Source: Chromatiaceae bacterium
GTDB taxonomy: Bacteria; Pseudomonadota; Gammaproteobacteria; Chromatiales; Chromatiaceae
Reading direction: 5' to 3'
DNA length: 61,884 nucleotides
Assembly (NCBI GenBank): GCA_013426805.1
Contig: JACDZG010000032.1
Coordinates: 1-61,884 of the forward strand
Shown: positions 25,025-36,107 of the stretch, piece after piece
Layout: every line of letters starts with the position of its first letter
Position numbering within the stretch: position 1 is the first letter of the stretch
Notes under the pieces: model-generated
What the model saw: only the letters and a program-made list of their open reading frames with translations
Told to the model about the DNA's origin: nothing
Database searches by the model: none
Position numbers and translations under genes: made by a program

Positions 25025-25234
25025 TTATGTAGTCTCTGTGCTGCCGTCGGCGGCTGTGGGCGCGTCCTCGATCAGCTCGGTCAGCACGCCGGCGCGCCCG
25101 CGTGCGCCGGTCACCGTGACCAGTTGGTCCAATCGCTGGACCACGCGCTTGGGGAGCCAGGCTTGCACCAGTTGTAATCCGGTACGCTCACGCCAGGCCT
25201 GGTTGACCCGCAGTTGCGCCGCTTTCGTGGTCAC
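25025..25234 (-). CDS. Small ribbon-helix-helix-like protein
   Basis: This 69-residue open frame starts with GTG. The segment [35 protein letters not shown] follows the strand-helix-helix pattern of ribbon-helix-helix repressors (a Leu-Pro turn, then the first helix, then a Gly-Arg turn before the second). A decayed copy of its core lies at 24492-24560. No toxin partner is adjacent. It may be an orphan antitoxin or a regulator remnant. The DNA-binding role is inferred from pattern only. Confidence 0.4.
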   Translation of the reverse strand: MTTKAAQLRVNQAWRERTGLQLVQAWLPKRVVQRLDQLVTVTGARGRAGVLTELIEDAPTAADGSTETT

Positions 25235-25324
25235 GATGGGCGAGCCTCCAAGGGTCCAGGCGATTGCCGGAAAATCATGCGACAAAATCGAGCGCAACCC
25301 GCCCGGTCGCAATCGCAAGCCGTC

Positions 25325-28300
25325 ATGTCATACTGCGACCTGTTGCGGCCGACCCGCTGGTGGTTTACGCCGCCGGCCTTCGGGGGACTTCATAAGGTGT
25401 TGTGGCGACTCATCGCGGCGGTCTTTCTGGGCTGGGTCCTTGGCCTGGGTTGCGCGTTGGCCGCAATTGGGGGTGCCGCTTGGGCGGTGTCCGCCGCTGG
25501 TTCGGGCACCGGTTCAGACACGGGTTCAGCTGTCGGTTCAGACCCCGGGCTCGGCACCCGTGCCGTGGCGACGGAATCCGGCGCGTCCGTCGCGGTCCCG
25601 GAGCCGGCCGTGGTGATCCTGAGCGCATACCATCCCGGAGACGCCTGGGCCGACGACGAGCTCAGCGGCCTGCTGGCGGGTTTGAAGGCCGCTTATCCGG
25701 ACCAGGTGCCGGCAGTCGAGTACCTTGATGCCAAGCGCTTTCCCGGGCCCGAGCATCTCGCCTTCCTGAAGGACATGCTGGTGCACAAGTACCGGGGTCA
25801 GCCGGTGGACCTGGTGATTGCGCTGGATAATCCGGCACTCGACCTGCTGCGCGCCTACCCCGTGGAACTCTTCCCCGGAGTCCCGGTGGTCTTCGCCGGG
25901 ATCAACGGATTGCGCTCCGAGATGCTGGAAGACAGGCCCGGCATGACCGGGGTGGCGGAGATCCAGGACATCGCCGGGACGCTGGACCTGGCGCTGCGCC
26001 TGCATCCCGGGGCTCGCCGGGTGCTGGTGGTGCAGGACTACACCGCCTCCGGGCTGGCGCTGCGGCAGGAGATGGACCTGGTTCTGCCCGGCCTGCGTCA
26101 GCGCCTCCAGATCGATTTCGCCCCCGATGTCCCCTTGCCGGAGTTGGAACGGCAACTCGCCGCCCTGCCGCCCGACACCCTGGTGCTGATCCTCACCTAT
26201 GTGACCGACGCGGCCGGCCACGTCTTTCCCCGGGCGCAGAGCACTCGGCGCATCGCCGCCGCCAGTCCGGCACCGGTCTATGCGATGCACGGGACCCGTC
26301 TTGGCCAGGGCATCGTCGGCGGCCTGCTGCTCGATGGCCGGGAGCACGGCGGGCAGGCGGCGGCCCTGGCCTTGCGGGTCCTGGCCGGGGAGGACCCGGC
26401 CCGGATCCCGGTCGAGCAGAGCACGGCCCGCCCGGAGCTGGACGACATCCAACTGCGTCGCTTTGGGGTGGACCCCGGCACCTTGCCCCCCGACAGCCGG
26501 ATCATCAATCGCCCGGAAACACTCTACAGTCTCCACCGTCGGTTGGTGCATGGCGTGCTGGCCGCCCTCGCGCTCTTGTTGGCCGTGGTGGTGGTGCTGA
26601 CGATTGCCGTGTTGCGCGCCCGGCGCGCCGAGGCGGCACTGCGGGAAAGTGAGACGCGTCTGCGCCTGGCGCTGGAGCGGCTCGATCTGGCCAAAGAGCG
26701 CCTGGAGGCGGCCCTGGCGAGTATGAATGATGCCGTGGTCATCGCCGATGCCGAGGGGCGGTTCATCGACCTCAACGACGCCTTCGCCACCTTTCACAAG
26801 TTCCAGGATAAGACGGAGTGCTTTCACACCCTGACCGAGTCTGCCAAGACCCTGGAGGTCTTCATGGACACTGGCGAGCGCGCGCCCTTGACGTGCTGGC
26901 CGGTCTCCAGGGCACTGCGGGGAGAGACAGCCAGCAATGTCGAATATGCGTTGCGGCGCACCGACACGGGGGCGGCCTGGGTGGGCAGCTACAGCTTTGC
27001 GCCCATCCCGGACAACGACGGCCGCATCGTCGGCGCGGTGGTGACGGGGCGCGACATCACCGAGCGCAAGCGGACCGAGGATGAGCTGAACCGCTATCGT
27101 GATCATTTGGAGCAGCTCGTCGATGAGCGCACCGGGCAGCTCGTGCAGGCGCGCGAGCAGGCGGAGGCCGCCAACCGCTCCAAGAGCGCCTTCCTGGCCA
27201 ACATGAGCCACGAGATTCGCACGCCGATGAACGCCATCATCGGACTGACCTACCTGATGCGCCAGGACCGGACCACCGCGATGCAGGCTGAGCGGCTCGC
27301 CAAGGTCGACACGGCCGCACACCACCTGCTTGCGCTACTCAACGACATCCTCGACCTCTCCAAGATCGAAGCCGGTAAGATCGCGCTGGCGCAGAGCGAC
27401 TTCGCCTTGGATGAGCTGCTCGATCATGTGCGTTCGATCGTTTCGGTCGCGGCCGATGCCAAGGGAATCGCACTGACCGTGGACCGCGGGGGTGTCCCCC
27501 AGTGGCTGCGCGGGGACGCCACCCGGCTGCGCCAGGCCTTGCTCAACCTCGCGGGCAACGCGGTCAAGTTTACCGAGCGCGGCACGATCGCCCTGCGTTG
27601 CGGGTTGCTGACCGAAGATGCGCACGGGCTCCTCGTGCGCTTCGAGGTTCAGGACACGGGGATCGGCATCGCCCCGGACGCCTTGGCCCGACTCTTCGGC
27701 GCCTTTGAGCAGGCCGATGACTCCACCGCCCGGCGCTTCGGCGGGACCGGGCTGGGGCTTGCCCTGACCGCCAGGTTAGCCCGCCTGATGGGCGGGGAGG
27801 CGGGCGCGGAAAGCGAACCCGGACGCGGCAGCCTGTTCTGGTTCACGGCGCGTCTCGGCCGCGGCGCGCGACCCCAACCCGCCGGTGGCGACACGCGGCG
27901 GGAGCAGGATGTGGAAGCGACCCTGCGTCGACTGCACGGCGGCAAGCGGCTGCTGCTTGCCGAGGACGAGCCAATCAACCGCGAGGTTGCCCTGGAGTTG
28001 CTGCACGATGTCGGACTTTACGCGGACACCGCGCGAGACGGACGCGAGGCGGTCGAGAAAGCGCGCGTGGGGAACTATGCCCTGATCCTGATGGACATGC
28101 AGATGCCGCAGCTGGACGGGCTGGAGGCGACGCGGGAGATCCGGACCCTGCCGCACTGGGCACGGCGGCCGATCCTGGCCATGACCGCCAACGCCTTCGC
28201 CGAGGATCGCAACCGTTGTCTGGCGGCGGGCATGAACGACTTTATCGCCAAGCCGGTCGACCCCGCGACCCTCTATGCCACGCTGTTGACCTGGCTGTCG

Positions 28301-28489
28301 GCGGCGAGCGCGGCGGCCAGCCCGGACGAGCCGTCGGCGACCGAGACGGAAATGGGGAAATGCAGCAGGTCGCTGCACAGCAGCGACCGAACGGACGCTG
28401 ATCCGTTACTTCAGAACGACCTTGACCGAGTCGATGGTTCCGTCGAAGGCGAACGGCCGCCGATCGAAATAGTCGAGCGACACCGGTGA
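25325..28489 (+). CDS. Hybrid sensor histidine kinase with ABC-substrate-binding-like sensor, PAS and receiver domains
   Basis: This is a 1054-residue protein. An N-terminal membrane segment (about 20-45) and a Ser/Gly/Thr-rich linker lead to a periplasmic domain (about 75-360) of the ABC_sub_bind type: [28 protein letters not shown], and [19 protein letters not shown] second membrane helix is near 407-430, then a PAS domain, a HisKA domain with phospho-acceptor H629 in [13 protein letters not shown], and an HATPase with [10 protein letters not shown] and [18 protein letters not shown]. The receiver domain has D924 in LILMDMQMP. No separate regulator is nearby. ATG 25325 was chosen for closeness to the membrane helix; ATG 25277 is possible. 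The last 84 bp overlap the convergent sulfatase gene, so the true C-terminus may have been extended by loss of an earlier stop. Confidence 0.87.
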   Translation: MSYCDLLRPTRWWFTPPAFGGLHKVLWRLIAAVFLGWVLGLGCALAAIGGAAWAVSAAGSGTGSDTGSAVGSDPGLGTRAVATESGASVAVPEPAVVILSAYHPGDAWADDELSGLLAGLKAAYPDQVPAVEYLDAKRFPGPEHLAFLKDMLVHKYRGQPVDLVIALDNPALDLLRAYPVELFPGVPVVFAGINGLRSEMLEDRPGMTGVAEIQDIAGTLDLALRLHPGARRVLVVQDYTASGLALRQEMDLVLPGLRQRLQIDFAPDVPLPELERQLAALPPDTLVLILTYVTDAAGHVFPRAQSTRRIAAASPAPVYAMHGTRLGQGIVGGLLLDGREHGGQAAALALRVLAGEDPARIPVEQSTARPELDDIQLRRFGVDPGTLPPDSRIINRPETLYSLHRRLVHGVLAALALLLAVVVVLTIAVLRARRAEAALRESETRLRLALERLDLAKERLEAALASMNDAVVIADAEGRFIDLNDAFATFHKFQDKTECFHTLTESAKTLEVFMDTGERAPLTCWPVSRALRGETASNVEYALRRTDTGAAWVGSYSFAPIPDNDGRIVGAVVTGRDITERKRTEDELNRYRDHLEQLVDERTGQLVQAREQAEAANRSKSAFLANMSHEIRTPMNAIIGLTYLMRQDRTTAMQAERLAKVDTAAHHLLALLNDILDLSKIEAGKIALAQSDFALDELLDHVRSIVSVAADAKGIALTVDRGGVPQWLRGDATRLRQALLNLAGNAVKFTERGTIALRCGLLTEDAHGLLVRFEVQDTGIGIAPDALARLFGAFEQADDSTARRFGGTGLGLALTARLARLMGGEAGAESEPGRGSLFWFTARLGRGARPQPAGGDTRREQDVEATLRRLHGGKRLLLAEDEPINREVALELLHDVGLYADTARDGREAVEKARVGNYALILMDMQMPQLDGLEATREIRTLPHWARRPILAMTANAFAEDRNRCLAAGMNDFIAKPVDPATLYATLLTWLSAASAAASPDEPSATETEMGKCSRSLHSSDRTDADPLLQNDLDRVDGSVEGERPPIEIVERHR

Positions 28490-30784
28490 GCCCAGGTCGG
28501 TGCCCACATCGAGCGTCTCGCTTGCCGTGAAGGCGGCCGGGACGGTGCGCTTGACCGTGGTCCGGGCGACCTCCTGACCGTCGACGCTGAGTACCACCTC
28601 CGCCGGGGCGCCGGGCTTGGCAATCGTCGTGTCCACTTCGATCCGATGTGGTCCGGTCGGGAGTTTTTCTTGTGATCGTGCCGTATAGCGCTCAATGATC
28701 ATCATGTTGTACTCGTAGACGAGAACGCCCCGGTCCAGGTACAGAGCGAGGCCCCCGGAGGCGCCGCCCAAGGCGTAGAGCACACCGGATGCGTCCGGTC
28801 CAAGGGTGGCGTCGATGCGGACATGATTGCTCTCGCGGCCGAGGCCAGGCGCCGTGAATTCCGGCATGCGGGTCGTGGTCGAGTCGAATTGCCAGCGTGT
28901 ATAGGGTGTCTTGATGCGGTCCTCGGGGTGGAGGCGCAGCCAGATCCCCGCACCGATGGGGAAGACCTGGTTCTCCTGCGCTTGTTCGAGGAACAGCGTC
29001 TTCATCGCTTCAAGCCGCTCGGGTTCCTGCGCGGCCAGGTTTGCGGCCTGTGAGAAATCGGCGGCGAGATTGTAAAGCTCCCAGGGGTCCTGATTCGCGT
29101 CCCAGGTCGCGAGCCCGGGACTGACGGTGAGCCAGGGTGTCAGCGGGCCGAAGGTGCAGGCGTACCAGCCGTCCTGATAGAGGCCGCGGCTGCCGTTGTT
29201 GTCGAAATACTGAGTGAGCTTGCGGCCGGGTGCCTTGGCGTCCGTGAAGGTGTAGACCATGCTGGTGCCGTCGATCGGGTCTTGCGCGAAGCCGTCCACC
29301 ACCCGCGGCGGTTGAATATGCAGGATGTCATAGAGTGTCGGCGCGATGTCATTGACATGATGGAATTGAGGGCGCGGCGTCCGGTCGGGCTGGATGCGCG
29401 CCGGCCAGGAGACGGCCAGCGGATTGCGCGTCCCACCGAAGTGCGACGCGATCAGCTTGGTGTGCTGAAACGGGGTGTCGCCCGCCCAGGCCCAGCCGGC
29501 ATGATAGATGTTGTCCACCTTGGGGCCGCCGAGTGCGTCCAGGCCGCCGAGCTGATCCAGCGCCGCGCGTTGCTGCGCCATGGTGTTGGGGATCTGGTTC
29601 TGCGCCAGCAGTTCGCTGATGCTCCCTTGCTGCCCCTCGGCGCTCGATCCGTTGTCGCCGAAGACGTAGAAAATGATGGTGTTGTCGCGCACGCCCAGGC
29701 GCTCCAGTTCGTCGATGACCTTGCCGGCCTGGGTGTCGACGTGCTCCACAAACCCGGCGAAGACCTCCATCAACCGGCGCTGGAATGGCCGTTCGGACTC
29801 GGGGATGCTCTCCCACGCCGGCATACTCTCTGCCCGCGGGGTGAGTTGCGTCTGCGCGGGAATCCAACCGAGCGCCTGCTGTTGCGCGAAGGTCCGCTCG
29901 CGTAGTTGATCCCAGCCGTGGTCGAATTGACCTTGATATTTATCCGCCCACTCCTTGAAGATGTGGTGCGGGCCGTGTCCCGCTCCCGGAGCCCAATACA
30001 CGAAGAACGGCTTGTCGGGGGCAAAGGCGCGGTGCTTGCGCAGCCAGGTGATCGTCTGGTCCGCCAGGTCCTCGCTCAGGTGGTAACGCGCAGCGTGGGG
30101 CGGTTCAATCGGATTGAAGTTCTCGACCAGACGCGGCTCCCATTGGGAAGTCTCGCCGGCCAGAAAGCCATAGAAATAGTCGAAACCGATGCCCTCGCCG
30201 GTCGGCCAGAGGGTGAATGGACCCATGGCCGTGGTCTGGGTGGCGGGCGTGTTGTGCCATTTGCCGAAAGCGGCGGTCGCATAGCCATAGTCCCCCAACA
30301 CCTTGGCGAGTGTGGCCGAGGTCCGGGGGAGCTCGCCGGTGTAACCGTCCCAGTCGACCGCCCGTTCGGCGATGGTGCCGGACCCCACCCGCTGGTGGTT
30401 GCGCCCGGTCAGCAGCGCCGCCCGCGTCGGCGAGCAGATCGCGGTGGTGTGAAAGGCGTTGTAACTGATGCCGGCGTTGGCGATGCGCGAGAGCGTCGGC
30501 GTATGGATGGGGCCGCCATAGGTGTCCGCCAGGCCGAAGCCCACGTCATCGAGCAGGATGATGAGGATGTTGGGCGCATCCGCGGGCAGGTGGTTCGGTG
30601 CCGTCCGGCGGACCATTTTCGATTCCTGCAGGGTTGGGCCGGCGATGCTGGCCGAGGGGGGCGGCGGGAAGGGCAGCACCGAGCCGTCGTCGGGTACGGG
30701 CGCAGGGTCGGCCGCGATGCTGACCCCGGTGTGAGTGCCTAAGACCAAAGTGATCATCAGGGCTGGGCAGAAACGTCGTTGCAT
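28406..30784 (-). CDS. Secreted arylsulfatase (formylglycine sulfatase, large S1 type)
   Basis: This 792-residue exported sulfatase hydrolyses a sulfate ester; the substrate is unknown. A signal peptide ([20 protein letters not shown], cut near SIAA) is followed by [13 protein letters not shown] with metal-binding Asp pairs. The formylglycine motif is CSPTR in [23 protein letters not shown] and VFGDNGSS carry further active-site residues, and a C-terminal beta domain follows, as in the ~780-residue arylsulfatases. ATG 30784 was chosen over upstream in-frame codons because AGGAGA precedes it and the signal peptide begins there. The cysteine needs conversion to formylglycine, and no FGE or anSME gene is next to it. 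It overlaps the kinase gene tail by 84 bp. Confidence 0.92.
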   Translation of the reverse strand: MQRRFCPALMITLVLGTHTGVSIAADPAPVPDDGSVLPFPPPPSASIAGPTLQESKMVRRTAPNHLPADAPNILIILLDDVGFGLADTYGGPIHTPTLSRIANAGISYNAFHTTAICSPTRAALLTGRNHQRVGSGTIAERAVDWDGYTGELPRTSATLAKVLGDYGYATAAFGKWHNTPATQTTAMGPFTLWPTGEGIGFDYFYGFLAGETSQWEPRLVENFNPIEPPHAARYHLSEDLADQTITWLRKHRAFAPDKPFFVYWAPGAGHGPHHIFKEWADKYQGQFDHGWDQLRERTFAQQQALGWIPAQTQLTPRAESMPAWESIPESERPFQRRLMEVFAGFVEHVDTQAGKVIDELERLGVRDNTIIFYVFGDNGSSAEGQQGSISELLAQNQIPNTMAQQRAALDQLGGLDALGGPKVDNIYHAGWAWAGDTPFQHTKLIASHFGGTRNPLAVSWPARIQPDRTPRPQFHHVNDIAPTLYDILHIQPPRVVDGFAQDPIDGTSMVYTFTDAKAPGRKLTQYFDNNGSRGLYQDGWYACTFGPLTPWLTVSPGLATWDANQDPWELYNLAADFSQAANLAAQEPERLEAMKTLFLEQAQENQVFPIGAGIWLRLHPEDRIKTPYTRWQFDSTTTRMPEFTAPGLGRESNHVRIDATLGPDASGVLYALGGASGGLALYLDRGVLVYEYNMMIIERYTARSQEKLPTGPHRIEVDTTIAKPGAPAEVVLSVDGQEVARTTVKRTVPAAFTASETLDVGTDLGSPVSLDYFDRRPFAFDGTIDSVKVVLK

Positions 30785-30836
30785 CAATGGATTCTCCTGG
30801 CGATTTCGAGGAATGGAGGAATGACTGATCGTGTCG

Positions 30837-33212
30837 TCAGGGGCCATTTCGGCTGGCACCCCGAGCATAGACCTCAAACTCTGCTGCCGGGAGCGGCCGG
30901 CTGAACAGGTAACCCTGGCCGATGCCGCACCCCTCGGCCTTGAGAAAGTCCGCCTGGGCTTGCGTCTCGACCCCCTCGGCCACGATGCGCAACCCCAGTG
31001 TCTGGCCTAGGGCAATCACCGCGCGGACAATGGCACAGCCGCCCGGGTCTGCCGGTAGCCCGCCGATGAATGCGCGGTCGATCTTGATCTCGCGTATCGC
31101 CAACCGGTTGAGGGCGGCCAAGGACGCGTAGCCGGTGCCGAAGTCGTCGATACCGACCGCGACTCCCAAGGCTTCCAGGCGTCGGATATTCTCGGCCGCC
31201 ACGTCGGGGTTGGCCATGATCCAAGTCTCGGTGATCTCCATCGCCAAATCGCCGGGGTCTATACCCACCTCGCCGCAGATGCCCGCAATCGTTGCGGCCA
31301 GGTTCGGGTCTTGGGTGTCGCGCCCGGACAGGTTGATCCAAACGGCCGCATCAGTCAGCAGCTCCTGATCCTGCCAGACCTTGATCTGGGCGGCGGCGGT
31401 GCGCACCACCCAGGCGCTGATCGGGACGATCAGCCCGGTGGACTCCGCCAAGGGGATGAAGCGTACCGGTTCGACCAACCCAAGCGTCGGGTGCTGCCAA
31501 CGGATCAGGGCCTCGCAGCCGACGAGGCGGCCGGTCGCGAGCTCGATCTGGGACTGGTAGTGGAGCACGAACTGCGCACGGGCCAGCGCTTGGCGCAGGT
31601 CGGACTCCAACGCGACCCGCGCCAGGGCTTGTGCCGTCATCTCCTCGGTGTAGAAGCGAAAGGTGTTACGGCCCTGCGCCTTGGCACAATACATGGCCGA
31701 ATCGGCGTTGCGGACCAGGGTCTCCAGTTCAGTGCCATCATCGGGGTAAAGGCTGAGGCCGATACTGGCGGTCACATAGAGCAGCCGATCGGCGACCTTG
31801 AAGGGCTCATCAAAGGCCGCAATCAGCTTATGTGCGATCAGTCCGGCGTCGCTGCCCTGCGTCAAGGCCCCCAAGATCACGGTGAACTCATCGCCCCCCA
31901 TGCGGGCGACGGTATCGCCCTCCCGCACCAGGGTGCGCATGCGGCGGGCGGTCTGCTGCAAGATCAGGTCTCCGGTCGCGTGTCCCAGACTATCGTTGAT
32001 CGACTTGAAATGGTCCAGGTCGAGGAAGAGCAGCGCGACCTTGCGGCGCTCGCGGTGCGAGTGACGCATCGCTTGGCGTAGGCGGTCGGCGAACAAGAGG
32101 CGGTTGGGCAGATCAGTCAGTGGGTCGTGCTCGGCGAGATGCGCCAGTTGCAGTTCACGCGCTTGGAGCCGGGCAGTCAGGTCCAGGTGCTCGGTGATGT
32201 CGCGCGAGGACTCGATCACGCCCAGCATCTCGCCCGTGTGGCTGAGCAGCCGCGAGCCGATGACCTCGATCCAATGGGTCCGTCCGTCCGCCCACAGGTC
32301 GCGATGGACCACCTTCACCGGTCGCCCGCCGGCCAGCACTTGCGGCACCGGGCAGGGATGTTCCGCACTGTCGCCGGGGGCGTCGCGGCCGTAAAGGGCA
32401 CTGTAGCAGGTCAGCCCGCAGCGGCCCTCGGCCGGCACGTTCGCCGCTTGCCGTGCCGCCTGATTCATCAGCAGGAGCCGGCAATCGGTGCCGATGACGA
32501 CGATGGGATCGCTGACCCCGTCGACGACCGACTGGAGGAAATGCCGCTCAGCGAGGAGCGCGGCGCGCGCCTGTATGATTTCGGTGATGTCCGAGAGGAT
32601 CACCCGACACGTGGGCGGAGTCGCCGCGGCCGGGCGCGGGGTCTCGCGACGGATGGTCAGGCGCAGGTCGCGCCGGGTTGCTGGCGGACGGCCCAAACCG
32701 ACCTCGTGGGACTCCTCCTCGCCGGTCGACAGCACCCGCCCGAGGCTGCTGAGCAGGACGCGGCCGTCCCCGGGGGCCAGTCGTGTTCCCAAGAACAGGC
32801 CCTCCCCTCGCGCCCGCTCGATCCCCAACAACTGGGCCGCGGTCAGGTTCAGTTGGGTGATCCGCCCCTCGCCGGTGAGACTGGCATAGGCCACCGGCGC
32901 ATGGTCGTACAGGTCCACGTAGCGGTCGCGGGATTCCTCCAGCGCTTGCTGCGCGTCGCGCAGTTCCCGGTTCTGAAGTTCCAGTTCAATCTGATGGACT
33001 TCCAGGTCATGGGCCACGCCCGCGGGGTCGGCCGCGTTGGGTGCCTCGCGACGTAGCGCGGCGAGCAGTTCAGCCAGGATGCGGTCGGTCTGGTCGCGGA
33101 GAGGTGGCATGGTGGGTTCGTAGTGGGATGACATGACGCGTGACACTGGTGGCAAATTCTGCCAATGGTCCTGGAAGGCCAAAGATGAGACGCCGCTGAC
33201 TGGATCGCTCAC
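30837..33212 (-). CDS. PAS-PAS-GGDEF-EAL protein (c-di-GMP turnover)
   Basis: This 791-residue protein has no membrane helix and is probably cytoplasmic. An N-terminal coiled coil (AHDLEVHQIELELQNREL) precedes two PAS domains, about 100-210 and 225-345, the second with a Cys pair (CGLTC) that might bind a cofactor. The GGDEF domain has RMGGDEF near residue 440. The EAL domain has EALIRW near 567, NLSG, MEITETW, DDFGTGYAS and KIDRAF. Both catalytic motifs are intact. GTG 33212 has AAGGGG seven bases upstream; ATG 33134 and ATG 33110 are alternatives. It separates two groups of sulfatase genes, but no functional link can be shown. Confidence 0.87.
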   Translation of the reverse strand: MSDPVSGVSSLAFQDHWQNLPPVSRVMSSHYEPTMPPLRDQTDRILAELLAALRREAPNAADPAGVAHDLEVHQIELELQNRELRDAQQALEESRDRYVDLYDHAPVAYASLTGEGRITQLNLTAAQLLGIERARGEGLFLGTRLAPGDGRVLLSSLGRVLSTGEEESHEVGLGRPPATRRDLRLTIRRETPRPAAATPPTCRVILSDITEIIQARAALLAERHFLQSVVDGVSDPIVVIGTDCRLLLMNQAARQAANVPAEGRCGLTCYSALYGRDAPGDSAEHPCPVPQVLAGGRPVKVVHRDLWADGRTHWIEVIGSRLLSHTGEMLGVIESSRDITEHLDLTARLQARELQLAHLAEHDPLTDLPNRLLFADRLRQAMRHSHRERRKVALLFLDLDHFKSINDSLGHATGDLILQQTARRMRTLVREGDTVARMGGDEFTVILGALTQGSDAGLIAHKLIAAFDEPFKVADRLLYVTASIGLSLYPDDGTELETLVRNADSAMYCAKAQGRNTFRFYTEEMTAQALARVALESDLRQALARAQFVLHYQSQIELATGRLVGCEALIRWQHPTLGLVEPVRFIPLAESTGLIVPISAWVVRTAAAQIKVWQDQELLTDAAVWINLSGRDTQDPNLAATIAGICGEVGIDPGDLAMEITETWIMANPDVAAENIRRLEALGVAVGIDDFGTGYASLAALNRLAIREIKIDRAFIGGLPADPGGCAIVRAVIALGQTLGLRIVAEGVETQAQADFLKAEGCGIGQGYLFSRPLPAAEFEVYARGASRNGP

Positions 33213-33227
33213 GGACCCCTTCTGCTG

Positions 33228-33632
33228 TCAGAAGCGAAACGAAAAGCTGATCGCCAGATTCTCGGTGTCGGCACCGATCACGTCCTGGGTGCGGCTGCCC
33301 ACATAGGCGATCTTCGCGCTGGAATGACGATTGATTGGAAGGCCCAGGCTGACGCCGTAGAGCAGGTCGCCGCGGCGGTCGTGCTTCCTGATGCCGTCGA
33401 CTCTGGACTCTCCGCCGTCGGCGTAGTCGGCGCTGAGTGAGATCCACCATCCGGGGGTGAAGGTGCGCACCAGATGCGTCTGGAGCGCGTACAGCGGGTC
33501 CTGCGTGCGGTGGTGATCGCCCCGGAAGGCGTCGTTGTCCGTGAACAGGTAGGCGGAGCCGGTGAGTTCCCAGGACCAGGGGCCGCGGGTGTGCACGACC
33601 CCGAGTTCCGGGCGGATGACGACCGCATCGCG
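33228..33632 (-). pseudogene. 5'-truncated outer-membrane beta-barrel gene (MetA/phenol-degradation transporter type)
   Basis: About 135 codons continue in frame directly after the TAG stop of the DUF4239 gene. The translation is a barrel C-terminus ending in FSFRF, the typical terminal Phe sorting signal. WSWELTGSAYLFTDND, DPLYALQTHLVRTF and IAYVGSRTQDVIGADT match the end of MetA-type barrels such as the intact gene at 36493-37485. The signal peptide and N-terminal half are gone, so this is a remnant. A GTG at 33596 could start a short product, but that would not form a barrel. Confidence 0.6.
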
Positions 33633-34436
33633 CTATCCCGCCGGCCCGCCGAGCACCTTGTTCATGAACCCGAGCAGCAACTCGAAGACCTCGGGGCTCA
33701 GGCCGAATTCGCCCCGCAGCGGGCTATCCAGGACCACGATCAGGCTGATCATGGCGCTGATGAAAAAGGACATGAGGCCGCCGAGGAAGAATTGGGCGCG
33801 TCGCGTCATGTCGAACAGCCAGACGAAGAAGATACTGATCACCGCCCCCAGCAAGACCACATACCACATGATGCCGGGGATGCCGGTCGTGACGCTATAG
33901 AGGCGGACGGCGCGATGCTCGAGAAAGGTGTAGAACTGGCGGGTGGTCTCGGCGAGCGCGATCTGTTGGCCCGCGCTGGCTGGTTCAAAGGCGGCGATCT
34001 GTCCCTGCAGTTGGTTGATCAGCGGCATCCCGCCCCGCGGCAATTCTCCCTTGCGCATGGACGGCCACTCCTTCTCGATCACGAACTGCACATACTCCCG
34101 TATCGACGCCTGCATCGGTATGCGAGTGGCATCGGGGAACGAACCGGCACTGCGGAATACCGCATAGATTGATGTTCCCTCGGCGGCGATGGCCTGCATC
34201 ACATCGGCTTTGTTCTGGTAGGCGGCGACCGCGAGCAGACCCATGAGGATCCCGTAGAACACCCCGTAGATCGAGACGAAGTTACCGACCACGCCGTTGA
34301 TGTCCGGTTCCGCGCGCACGAACCAGCGGAACAGCGGACGCAGCGTGATGATCCCGAGCCAGGTGAACCCGACAAAGGACAGGCAGACCAGGGCGGCCAA
34401 TTGTGCGGCCGGCAGATCACGTAACAAATCAATCAT
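33633..34436 (-). CDS. DUF4239 (bestrophin-like) membrane protein
   Basis: This 267-residue inner-membrane protein has two N-terminal helices (AALVCLSFVGFTWLGIITL and FYGILMGLLAVAAY). A soluble loop of about 110 residues follows, then two C-terminal helices (GIMWYVVLLGAVISIFFVWLF and FFLGGLMSFFISAMISLIVVLD). This layout and the ending SPLRGEFGLSPEVF fit DUF4239, a family of unknown function distantly compared to bestrophin channels. ATG 34436 was chosen because TGAGGT lies upstream and the first helix starts soon after. It sits 74 bp after a sulfatase gene on the same strand, probably in one operon. Confidence 0.8.
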   Translation of the reverse strand: MIDLLRDLPAAQLAALVCLSFVGFTWLGIITLRPLFRWFVRAEPDINGVVGNFVSIYGVFYGILMGLLAVAAYQNKADVMQAIAAEGTSIYAVFRSAGSFPDATRIPMQASIREYVQFVIEKEWPSMRKGELPRGGMPLINQLQGQIAAFEPASAGQQIALAETTRQFYTFLEHRAVRLYSVTTGIPGIMWYVVLLGAVISIFFVWLFDMTRRAQFFLGGLMSFFISAMISLIVVLDSPLRGEFGLSPEVFELLLGFMNKVLGGPAG

Positions 34437-34510
34437 TGGTGGTAACCTCACGTGAGGGTGGTCGTGGTACTGGTGCCCAGGCGGAGCTGCCTGGGTACCG
34501 CGGGACTGTC

Positions 34511-36016
34511 TCAGGGCTGGGGCAGAACCGCCTTCAGTTGCGGCATCCCGCCGTCGTCGATGTCGAAGTCCGGGTCGAACAGGGTCTGCCCTTGGGCGCC
34601 CAGATAGTCCGGCTGGGCCTTGAGCCATTCGCTCATCTTCTGCTGCTTGGCGTAGGCGATCAGGCGGTCCTCCAGGTCACGGACGACCTCCGGGTGCTGT
34701 TCGGCGAGGTTGTTCTTTTCGCTGGGGTCGGCGCTCAGGTCAAATAATTCGGTCTTGCCCGGCAGTAGCGCGACCTTGACCAGCTTCCACTGGCCCTTGA
34801 TGACCGCGCCGCGGAAGGCCTCGACGTTGACCAGGATGTCGTCGTGCGGCGACGCCTGACCCGTGGCGACGGTCGTCCAGATGTCTTTGCCGTCGAGCGG
34901 CTTGTCGGCGGGGTTGGCGGGGGCGCCGGCCAGTGCCAGGGCGGTGGGCATGATGTCCACCATGTGCAGCGCCTCATCGACGACCCGCGGCTGGAGCTTC
35001 GTCGGCCAATTGAAGATGGTCGGCACCCGCACCCCGCCCTCATACAGGCTGCCCTTGCCGCCACGCAGGTCGCCGTTGCTGGCCGGCAGCACATCCTGGG
35101 TAACGCCGCTCGCGGCGCGCTCCTCCGCAGAGTGCGCCCCGCTGGCCACCACCGCGCTGCGGGGTCCGCCGTTGTCGCTGGAGAAGATGATCAGGGTGTT
35201 ATCGCGCATGCCGCGGTCATCCAGGGCCTTGACGATCCGCCCGACCTGCGCGTCGAGCGAACTGATCATGGCGGCGTAAGTGCGGCGCGTCGGATCCGCG
35301 ATGCTGTCGGCATAGCGGTCCTCGGCGGCCTTGGGCGCCTGATAGGGCGCGTGCGGGGCGAGTGAGGCGAAGTAGAGGAAAAAGGGCTGGTCTGTTGCCT
35401 GGTGCTCGATGAGCTTGACCGCCTCGTTGCCGATCAGGTCCAGGTAATAGCCTTCCTCGTCGATGAAGGTGCCGTCGCGCTGCCAATCGATGATGCCGGA
35501 GCGCTTGTGGGTGAAGTAATCGACCTCGCCGACGGTGTTGCCGTAGAAGTGATCGAACCCGCGGTTCTGCGGCCAGAATTTCCGGTCGGCATGGCCCAGG
35601 TGCCATTTGCCGACCAGGTAGGTCGCGTACCCCGCGTCTTTCAGCGCTTGCGGCAGGGTCCGTTCATCGGTGGGCAGGCCGTACTTGTGGTTGGGAAAGA
35701 TCACCAGGGTCTGGAGGCCCTGGCGCATCGGGTAGCGACCCGTCATCAGGGCCGCGCGGGCGGGGGTGCAGACCGGCATGCCGTGGAAGTTTTCCAGGCG
35801 CACCCCGTCCTTGGCCAGCGCGTCGATGTTCGGCGTCTGGATGTCGCTGCCGCGATAGCCGAGGTCGGCGTTGCCCAGGTCGTCGGCCAGGATCATGACG
35901 ATGTTGGGCTTGCTCGCGGCGGCCGGCCGGGGATCGGTCGAAGCTGCCTGGGTGAGCGGCACGGCCGTCAAGCTGAGCCAGACGAAGGCGCACAGGGTGG
36001 ATGAACGGGGCTTCAT
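34511..36016 (-). CDS. Secreted sulfatase (formylglycine type)
   Basis: This 501-residue exported sulfatase has a signal peptide (MKPRSSTLCAFVWLSLTAVP, cut near TQAA). NIVMILADDLGNADLGYRG supplies the metal Asp pair. The formylglycine motif is CTPAR in PVCTPARAALMTGR. VGKWHLGH and FSSDNGGPRSA hold the remaining active-site residues. The length is that of the ~500-residue S1 sulfatases related to N-acetylgalactosamine or arylsulfatases; the substrate is unknown. It belongs to a minus-strand set with another sulfatase, a MetA-type barrel, a small secreted protein and a DUF4239 protein. Confidence 0.92.
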   Translation of the reverse strand: MKPRSSTLCAFVWLSLTAVPLTQAASTDPRPAAASKPNIVMILADDLGNADLGYRGSDIQTPNIDALAKDGVRLENFHGMPVCTPARAALMTGRYPMRQGLQTLVIFPNHKYGLPTDERTLPQALKDAGYATYLVGKWHLGHADRKFWPQNRGFDHFYGNTVGEVDYFTHKRSGIIDWQRDGTFIDEEGYYLDLIGNEAVKLIEHQATDQPFFLYFASLAPHAPYQAPKAAEDRYADSIADPTRRTYAAMISSLDAQVGRIVKALDDRGMRDNTLIIFSSDNGGPRSAVVASGAHSAEERAASGVTQDVLPASNGDLRGGKGSLYEGGVRVPTIFNWPTKLQPRVVDEALHMVDIMPTALALAGAPANPADKPLDGKDIWTTVATGQASPHDDILVNVEAFRGAVIKGQWKLVKVALLPGKTELFDLSADPSEKNNLAEQHPEVVRDLEDRLIAYAKQQKMSEWLKAQPDYLGAQGQTLFDPDFDIDDGGMPQLKAVLPQP

Positions 36017-36107
36017 GGGCGGGTCCTGAGGTCGATGTGTTGGGAGTTGAGCGCGAGTGATGCCCCGCGGGCCCGGCGTTCGCGCCCTGGATCCCGCGGG
36101 TCATGGG

